A DNA stretch of 10,374 nt from G963669175 sp964648415 (lineage in GTDB: Bacteria; Electryoneota; Electryoneia; Electryoneales; Electryoneaceae): assembly GCA_964648415.1 (NCBI GenBank), contig CAZYOC010000159.1, positions 1-10,374 on the forward strand, written 5' to 3'. Under the pieces are notes generated by a model. The model was not told where the DNA came from. It saw nothing but the letters and a program-made list of their open reading frames with translations, and did no database searches. This document shows, one piece after another, positions 5,656 to 10,374 of the stretch (positions are counted from its first letter, which is position 1; each line of letters starts with the position of its first letter). The translations under genes and the position numbers were made by a program.

Positions 5656-8600
5656 CCAATGGTTTAACTATGGTAACAGGTACGCCGCTGGGGGCCATCT
5701 TCAGCACACTCAATGCGTTGTCGCTGTCGGTAATGCGATACGTCACTTTGATCCAGTCGATCTGCATATCGGACAGCGCCTGCCGTTGCCCCGGAGGGAA
5801 ATCATCCACGGTGAATGTCTTGCTGCCGGTCTTGAAATCGTCCAGGAAGTGCGCGAAGGCCCACTTGCCGGTGTACTTCTTCGTAAAGGTCAGGCCCGGC
5901 AGCTCGATGGTCAACGTCACTGTTCCGCACTTGTCCGGCTGCCAGCCAAACGTCTTCTGTTGCGGATAGTTGTAGTTATCCAGCCGCAGGTCGCCGTCAC
6001 GGCAACTCAATACAATACTGTTGGAAATGGGCTGCGCGGTGGCGTCCTTGTTGACTTCCAGGGGTGACGTCTCCAGCGTCACCTGGTACTCGTCCTTGTA
6101 ATTGATCGTTCCGATGCGGCCGTTGTTCAGGAACGTGAACAGGTTGTCCTTGAAAGGGATCTTTCGGTTGAACGCTTCCGCCGCGTAGTATCCCGACTGG
6201 TTGCGTCCGATGAACGGCCCGGCGGTGTTGTTCACATAGTCCCAGACCACGCCGGTTTGCGGGTCGAACAGAATGGTCGGCAGTTTATCCGGGTCCACGC
6301 CCTGCGTGGCGCTGACCACCTGCGATGTCCACTGCTGCTGCAGGATGGTCGTGGTCACGTTGAAGCCGTACCCGACGAGATAGCGGAACGGTCCCTCGGT
6401 CAGCTCCCAGACAAACTGCTGATCCCCGAAGTTGCGGGCGACGCTCTTGAAGGTGAAGAACGCGGAGTAGGCGGACTCATAGGCCTGGCTTTGTCCGCCG
6501 CCCTGGTCCTGCTGGCCGCCGGAGTCGCCGCCATTGCCCGAGTAGGAAGGATAGGCTTTCGACACCATCTTGAATGCGCTCTCTGTGGATGTGACCAGCG
6601 GCGCCAGCTTGCTAAGAGCGTCATAGTACGCGCCCAGGGCCTTGGCCGCTTCAATCCGGTCCTCGAGCCGTTCATATGCGGTCTTATCGGTCTTCCCCAA
6701 CGCCTGCAACTGCGTGGTCTGAGATTTTTCTTCCAGCTTGCCCTGTAGCTTGCCCGCCTGGATATCCTGCTGTGTTTTCCACTGGTCGTCGATTCGCTTT
6801 AACTCAATGACTAAATCGGCCCAGGGCGGACGTTGAATCGACTTCGGAAAAGCCGTGAACTCATCGTGCATGCGCTCGATCAGGTCTGTATACGGGTTGT
6901 CCTTCGTAGTCATCAGCGAGGCGAGGTGCTGGTGCTCGGTCATACTGGCGTGGGACGGCGACCCGGCATCGAAGCGAACCGCGAACTGCTCCCAACTCTC
7001 GAACACACGCCGGTTGTACCATGTCCAGAAAAGGTCGCGCTTGTGGCCGAATGCAGCCGTGTCATCAATGGCTTTGTCAATCAGAGTGATAAAGTCCCGG
7101 ATATTATCGTGACCTTTAGCGGTAAACGCGCCCGGGACCACCGGCAGGCCGGAGCCGGACACGGTGTTGTCCTGTACCGCCTCGTCCCCCCAGAATGTGG
7201 TGAGCGACACACTCGGCACATTATGCACCCAGTTGTCCGTCAGCCAGGTCAATGTTTCGCTTTCGTCGTTCAGGATCATGTTCAGCTCGTATTGCAGCTT
7301 GGCGTATCGGTTTTCCAGCATAGGAGTATCCGACTGCCACTGGATATACGCGACATACGCTCCGCCGAATAAATAGGCCGTCTCGGGCGACACATTCGTC
7401 TCCTGGATCAGCAGCTTCGCGGCGATCTTGACAAACTTGTCCTTGATCTCCGGCTGCTGGTGATGCAACCGGTCGCGCAGCAGCAGCAGGCGGACAATGG
7501 TGAAGGCGGCGTAGTTGCCCTCGAATTCGGAAGTGACGCCGTCTCCAATCTCCTCCGACAGCGTCGCATCGAATTTTCGATCCAGCGGGGTCATAAACTT
7601 GTCACGGAAGAGGTCCGTGTAACGAGCTTTCAACCGGTTCTCCAGGTCCACACTCTGCCGGAGCCCGAACCGGGGCAGCAGCCAGCCGGTGTTGGCCTCG
7701 TGCATACGCTGGATCTCGTCCTTGAACTTGTCGAACATCAGGAGGTTGGCGCTGATATCCTCGGAGATTTCCGTGGGATCGAAATAAGTCGAACTGAACT
7801 GATGGATGCGGATGTTCATCAGGAACGAGAAGGTCAATACGCCCGACAGGAACAGCCACAGCAACACCCAGCTCAGCAGCTTCAGGTTGCGTGTAATCCG
7901 TTTCCAGGCTACGAATTCCCGAATGGGCGTGAAGAGGTAACGGTCCGCCGGCAGAACGCTTCTGAACAGGTCGCCCAGGAAGCTGCCGTCCTCGCTGCCG
8001 CGTCCAGGCGTTTGCGGCTTGCCGAACGTCTCTTCGTACTGCGGGATGGGATCGCCACTCTGCCTGCCGTAAGACAGGAACAGGCCGCGCAGCATGGGCG
8101 CTTCCTGGTACAGGTTATCCTCGAAGGCGGCCTTCATAAAGATCTTCAAACCGGGATGCAGATCACGCACCCGGTTGGGGAAGGTGTGGACTTCGGGGAG
8201 TACATCTTCCTGTTTATGGGCGATGGTCAGACGCAAGTTCCGCAGCTCACGCCCGATGGTATCCGTGGCGGCGGTGAAGACGTTCGCCCAGTCGTCATCG
8301 GTATGCTCATGGATGTAGCCCATGGCCTGGGCGAGCTTGTCCTGCGGCAAAGCGGCGCTGAACTCGGTCATGCCCAGCACCTTGTCCATCTTCGTCACCA
8401 GCAGGTAGACCGGGAACCGGTTGCCCAGCACACGCATGACCTGCTCGATACGTTTGCGGGCGGCGAGGGCTTCGTTGCGGATGGCCTTCTCATCGCCGGA
8501 AGTCAGCTTGTCCACGGCCACCGTGACCACGACGCCGTTGATCGGCTCCTTCTTGCGGTACTTAGCGAGCAGGACCAGGAAGCTTTCCCATTCTTCCTTG

Positions 8601-9148
8601 TCGCGGGTGTCGTCGACATGCACCGTGTACCGGCCGGCGGTGTCCAGCACAATGGCTTCTTCGAAGAACCACCAGTCGCAGTTGCGTGTGCCACTGAGGC
8701 CGGACAGATGGCCCAGCTCGGTCAGGGGCGCGGCGATGTCCACGTTCTTCAGGGCGGTGGTTTTGCCCGAGCCCGATTCGCCGATAATGAGATACCAGGG
8801 GAGAGCGTAGAGCGGGTTGCCGTGGCGACGCAGGTCCGACTCCCGCAGCGCCTCGACCGCTTCCTTCCATTTCGCCTGCAACTCCCGGAGCTGCTGGCGT
8901 TCATGGAGCGGTGCGCCCTTGATCGCCGCCTCGTCCTGCTCGATCACCCGTTTGACAAACTCGCGCTCCCGTTTCCGAAAGAGCAGCTTCTTCAGATACC
9001 AGACACCGAACACGAGAGCCAGAGCGCCGAAGCCGATCACCACACCGACCCACCAGTGCCAGTGTTTCCACCAGATGCCGTAGACGATCAGCGCCGCCAC
9101 AGCCAGGGCGAACAGCACGATCAGCAGTATGGTGAAGAATTTTTTCAT
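5642..9148 (-). CDS. tssM: TssM (IcmF family), inner-membrane core of the T6SS membrane complex
   Basis: 1168 residues, full length. Two N-terminal membrane segments (about 4-24 and 33-52) and a third at about 424-445 give the usual topology: a cytoplasmic NTPase-like domain between segments 2 and 3, then a large periplasmic part. The cytoplasmic domain has an intact Walker A, GESGSGKT (123-130), TRNCDWWF (154-161), DTAGR (169-173) and a TKMD guanine-specificity-like motif (252-255), so nucleotide binding looks preserved. TssM binds TssL in the inner membrane and the lipoprotein TssJ in the periplasm, building the channel through which the tail fires. A Gly/Gln/Asp-rich stretch (about 870-889) interrupts the periplasmic domain. 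tssL ends 21 nt upstream, and the tagF start overlaps the tssM stop. The GGAG upstream of the ATG is 15 nt away, a weak spacing that suggests coupling to tssL translation. Confidence 0.96.
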   Translation of the reverse strand: MKKFFTILLIVLFALAVAALIVYGIWWKHWHWWVGVVIGFGALALVFGVWYLKKLLFRKREREFVKRVIEQDEAAIKGAPLHERQQLRELQAKWKEAVEALRESDLRRHGNPLYALPWYLIIGESGSGKTTALKNVDIAAPLTELGHLSGLSGTRNCDWWFFEEAIVLDTAGRYTVHVDDTRDKEEWESFLVLLAKYRKKEPINGVVVTVAVDKLTSGDEKAIRNEALAARKRIEQVMRVLGNRFPVYLLVTKMDKVLGMTEFSAALPQDKLAQAMGYIHEHTDDDWANVFTAATDTIGRELRNLRLTIAHKQEDVLPEVHTFPNRVRDLHPGLKIFMKAAFEDNLYQEAPMLRGLFLSYGRQSGDPIPQYEETFGKPQTPGRGSEDGSFLGDLFRSVLPADRYLFTPIREFVAWKRITRNLKLLSWVLLWLFLSGVLTFSFLMNIRIHQFSSTYFDPTEISEDISANLLMFDKFKDEIQRMHEANTGWLLPRFGLRQSVDLENRLKARYTDLFRDKFMTPLDRKFDATLSEEIGDGVTSEFEGNYAAFTIVRLLLLRDRLHHQQPEIKDKFVKIAAKLLIQETNVSPETAYLFGGAYVAYIQWQSDTPMLENRYAKLQYELNMILNDESETLTWLTDNWVHNVPSVSLTTFWGDEAVQDNTVSGSGLPVVPGAFTAKGHDNIRDFITLIDKAIDDTAAFGHKRDLFWTWYNRRVFESWEQFAVRFDAGSPSHASMTEHQHLASLMTTKDNPYTDLIERMHDEFTAFPKSIQRPPWADLVIELKRIDDQWKTQQDIQAGKLQGKLEEKSQTTQLQALGKTDKTAYERLEDRIEAAKALGAYYDALSKLAPLVTSTESAFKMVSKAYPSYSGNGGDSGGQQDQGGGQSQAYESAYSAFFTFKSVARNFGDQQFVWELTEGPFRYLVGYGFNVTTTILQQQWTSQVVSATQGVDPDKLPTILFDPQTGVVWDYVNNTAGPFIGRNQSGYYAAEAFNRKIPFKDNLFTFLNNGRIGTINYKDEYQVTLETSPLEVNKDATAQPISNSIVLSCRDGDLRLDNYNYPQQKTFGWQPDKCGTVTLTIELPGLTFTKKYTGKWAFAHFLDDFKTGSKTFTVDDFPPGQRQALSDMQIDWIKVTYRITDSDNALSVLKMAPSGVPVTIVKPLDGNE

Positions 9149-9169
9149 GGACGGGTCAGCAGGCTCCGT

Positions 9170-9826
9170 TTAACCACCGAACAGGCCGGCGATGAGACGA
9201 TCCAGGATCTTGTCGTACAAGGCGTACAGCCCCACAAAGAAAGCGACCGGGATGATGGTCGCCGCGAGATTGAACAGCGAGATCGGCGGCCGCTTGCGCA
9301 TCGTGATGTTGTCCACGCCGGAATAGGCGTGGGGAAACAGCCGCCGGGGATAGTCGATGGTCGGCGCGCCGGTGATCTGTCGGAGATTTTCCGCAGCCAG
9401 ATTCTGCCGGTCGTTCTCGTCCTCGCGGCGGTAGTACTTGCCCCGGAATCCCAGCGCCAGGCAGTATTCGTAGACTTCCCGCACTCCACGGGCGTCTTTG
9501 GGCAGCTCGCTGAGTTTCTCGTAGAACTCTCGCCCGGCGTTGCGGGTATGGAACCGCCGGCGCTGGAGAGATTCATGCTGCCACTGCGTCGAACCGGGCC
9601 AGGATGAGGTGATCAACGTTTCATCCGCCCAGGCGACCACGGCGAACAGCGCCAGCCGGATAATTTCGCTGTCGATGTTGTCCGCCTGGCATGACGCTAC
9701 AGCCCTGTCCAGCGCCCCGTCGAGCTTCTCACGCACCCCTTCCACCGTCAGCTCCGGGTCGTGCGCGTTGCGCACCACGAAGCTGGTGTAGGCGAAAACA
9801 TCGATGACGTGGTCGAGGAGGATCAT
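9170..9826 (-). CDS. tssL: TssL (DotU/VasF family), T6SS inner-membrane anchor
   Basis: 218 residues. The DotU core is clear: AVVAWADETLITSSW (62-76), the RRFHTRNAGREFYEKL segment (90-105; family F-x-x-x-x-GGexFF), and EVYEYCLALGFRGKYY (117-132; family LYYLCLSLGFEGRY). One C-terminal membrane helix (about 183-204) is followed by a short tail, as expected for the tail-anchored short form. There is no OmpA-type peptidoglycan-binding extension, unlike P. aeruginosa TssL1, so cell-wall anchoring must come from another protein if it occurs. TssL and TssM form the inner-membrane platform and dock the baseplate via TssK. This is the first gene of the run. An in-frame TAA one codon upstream of the ATG excludes a longer product, and the only upstream Shine-Dalgarno-like sequence (GTGGAT) is weak. 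A 9-bp A-rich repeat array ends 12 nt upstream. Confidence 0.93.
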   Translation of the reverse strand: MILLDHVIDVFAYTSFVVRNAHDPELTVEGVREKLDGALDRAVASCQADNIDSEIIRLALFAVVAWADETLITSSWPGSTQWQHESLQRRRFHTRNAGREFYEKLSELPKDARGVREVYEYCLALGFRGKYYRREDENDRQNLAAENLRQITGAPTIDYPRRLFPHAYSGVDNITMRKRPPISLFNLAATIIPVAFFVGLYALYDKILDRLIAGLFGG

Positions 9827-9838
9827 GGGTTAATCCAC

Positions 9839-9895
9839 GTGAAAAAAGTGATACTTCTAGTGAAAAAAGTAAAGAAAGTGAAAAAAGTGAAAAAA
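9839..9895. repeat. 9-bp-unit array in the tssL leader
   Basis: Plus-strand units: gtgaaaaaa (9839-9847), a 12-nt interruption, then gtgaaaaaa, gtaaagaaa, gtgaaaaaa, gtgaaaaaa (9860-9895). The array ends 12 nt from the tssL ATG, so it would be transcribed as a U/C-rich leader. The number of units differs among the copies in this window (about 2-3 at 91-117, 4 in others), indicating expansion and contraction. Confidence 0.85.
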
Positions 9896-9898
9896 GAA
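9859..9898 (+). repeat. 40-bp inverted copy of the flanking array (right, proximal)
   Basis: Exact reverse complement of 440-479. It lies inside copy 1 of the 132-bp repeat and about 33 nt upstream of the tssL start codon. A third identical copy is at 10098-10137 in the same orientation as this one. Confidence 0.9.
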
Positions 9899-9955
9899 AC
9901 AGATAATAGATCTTTGAGAGTCATTTTGTGCAGTAACTATTGATTTCAGGTGTTA

Positions 9956-9961
9956 TGTCAA
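9956..9961 (-). promoter_or_regulatory. Candidate -35 box for the tssL operon
   Basis: A perfect TTGACA occurs on the minus strand (9961-9956). The bases 16-17 nt downstream (TAGTTA/AGTTAC) are a poor -10 match, and a better -10-like TATTAT (9908-9903) lies too far away to pair with it. It is therefore only a possible promoter. The element is duplicated within the 132-bp repeat, at 10200-10195. Confidence 0.3.
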
Positions 9962-10008
9962 TTCTAGAAAAGAATATGGTGTTTCGTCATTCTCAATTCT
10001 TTGCTGTT

Positions 10009-10054
10009 TCTGGATTCCTGCCTTCGCAGGAATGACACTGTGGGACATTTCTAT
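10009..10054. repeat. REP-like unit matching the left flank
   Basis: Contains the hairpin attcctgc/gcaggaat (10014-10021 with 10026-10033), preceded by tctgg as at 166-170 and 307-311 and followed by tgggacatttct as at 28-39. It has the same orientation as the left-flank copies and separates the two 132-bp repeats. Confidence 0.75.
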
Positions 10055-10095
10055 CGGTTTAATCCTAGTGAAAAAAGTAAAGAAAGTGATACTTC

Positions 10096-10227
10096 CTAGT
10101 GAAAAAAGTAAAGAAAGTGAAAAAAGTGAAAAAAGAAACAGATAATAGATCTTTGAGAGTCATTTTGTGCAGTAACTATTGATTTCAGGTGTTATGTCAA
10201 TTCTAGAAAAGAATATGGTGTTTCGTC
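10096..10227. repeat. Perfect 132-bp direct repeat, copy 2
   Basis: Identical partner of 9857-9988. It is preceded by an extra pair of 9-bp units (10068-10085) and gtgatacttc. After gtttcgtc the two copies diverge. Confidence 0.93.
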
Positions 10228-10294
10228 GTTTACAACTCCTTGCTGTTGCTGCATTCCTGCCTTCCAGACTGTCGCAGAATGCGAGAGAAATCTC

Positions 10295-10314
10295 ATTCCA
10301 GCGAAGGCTGGAAT
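10295..10314. repeat. REP-like palindrome, variant
   Basis: attccagc (10295-10302) and gctggaat (10307-10314) form a perfect 8-bp stem with a gaag loop, followed by ccagg. It resembles the other hairpins read from the opposite strand but has different inner stem bases, so it is a variant or a second family. Confidence 0.65.
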
Positions 10315-10374
10315 CCAGGCATGTCTATATACTACAACATGTTAACTATGGAAACACCCTCTTGAACACTACTC

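Larger units (their letters stand above)
9857..9988. repeat. Perfect 132-bp direct repeat, copy 1
   Basis: Identical to 10096-10227 at a shift of 239 bases. It begins with ctagtgaaaaaag, includes the four-unit 9-bp array, then gataatagatctttgagag, ttgtgcagtaactattg and ends gtttcgtc. Homology continues weakly leftward (gtgatacttc, one base inserted in copy 2). Exact identity in noncoding DNA indicates a recent duplication or ongoing conversion. Confidence 0.93.
9827..10374. other. Repeat-rich intergenic region upstream of tssL
   Basis: I see no gene in this 548-bp AT-rich stretch. It holds three tracts of 9-bp A-rich repeats (from 9839, 9860 and 10068), a perfect 132-bp direct duplication, one REP-like hairpin in the same orientation as the left-flank copies (10014-10033), a second palindrome of related sequence (10295-10314), and the presumed control region of the tssL operon. 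tssK, which often lies next to tssL, is not present. Confidence 0.8.

Noticed and set aside
4249..5667. Plus-strand open frame of 472 codons starting MSDVF
   Set aside because: Antisense to tssA and tagF, with composition typical of a reverse-complement artefact (Ser- and Arg-rich).
7460..9607. Plus-strand open frame of 715 codons
   Set aside because: Antisense to the 5' part of tssM and to tssL. No domain, signal or plausible start context; a shadow frame.
9761..9943. Plus-strand 60-codon frame with VKKVKKVKK
   Set aside because: It starts inside antisense tssL and its Lys-rich part is just the translated 9-bp array. No ribosome binding site was seen.
9827..10374. Insertion sequence or transposase remnant
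   Set aside because: No transposase-like frame and no paired terminal repeats with target duplications could be identified within the flank.

Overview
The window holds seven consecutive genes of a type VI secretion system (T6SS), all on the minus strand between about 544 and 9826, with AT-rich, repeat-filled DNA without genes on both sides. In transcription order (right to left) they are tssL, tssM, tagF, tssA, tssB, tssC and hcp (tssD). The TssC protein is very close to the H1-type (HsiC1/TssC1) sheath proteins of Pseudomonas, and tagF is also typical of H1-like systems. The host is therefore a diderm bacterium, most likely a proteobacterium. The coding DNA is moderately GC-rich, while the flanks are AT-rich and carry REP-like hairpins. 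I cannot name the genus.

Layout: 1-543 is noncoding repeat DNA ending in a probable hcp terminator. hcp (544-1035) follows, with its own possible sigma54-like promoter. A strong intrinsic terminator (1101-1136) separates it from tssC. tssC (1147-2625) and tssB (2638-3135) form a sheath operon behind a good sigma70-type promoter (3200-3227). tssA (3336-4931), tagF (4954-5655), tssM (5642-9148) and tssL (9170-9826) form a tightly spaced membrane-complex/baseplate operon. 9827-10374 is again repeat DNA, including a perfect 132-bp direct duplication.

Function: TssL and TssM form the inner-membrane trans-envelope complex. TssA primes and coordinates tail assembly. TssB and TssC build the contractile sheath, and Hcp the inner tube. 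TagF is a post-translational repressor. The set cannot fire alone: tssE, tssF, tssG, tssJ, tssK, clpV, vgrG and fha are not in the window, and repeats bound the cluster on both sides. The rest of the machine must lie elsewhere, or this is a remnant or split locus.

The most unusual structural features are in the flanks. A perfect 40-bp repeat built from 9-bp units occurs once on the left and, inverted, twice on the right, bracketing the whole gene block. The right-hand array runs to within about 12 nt of the tssL start codon. I found no previously undescribed protein system here; the novelty, if any, lies in the repeat architecture and the transcriptional partitioning.
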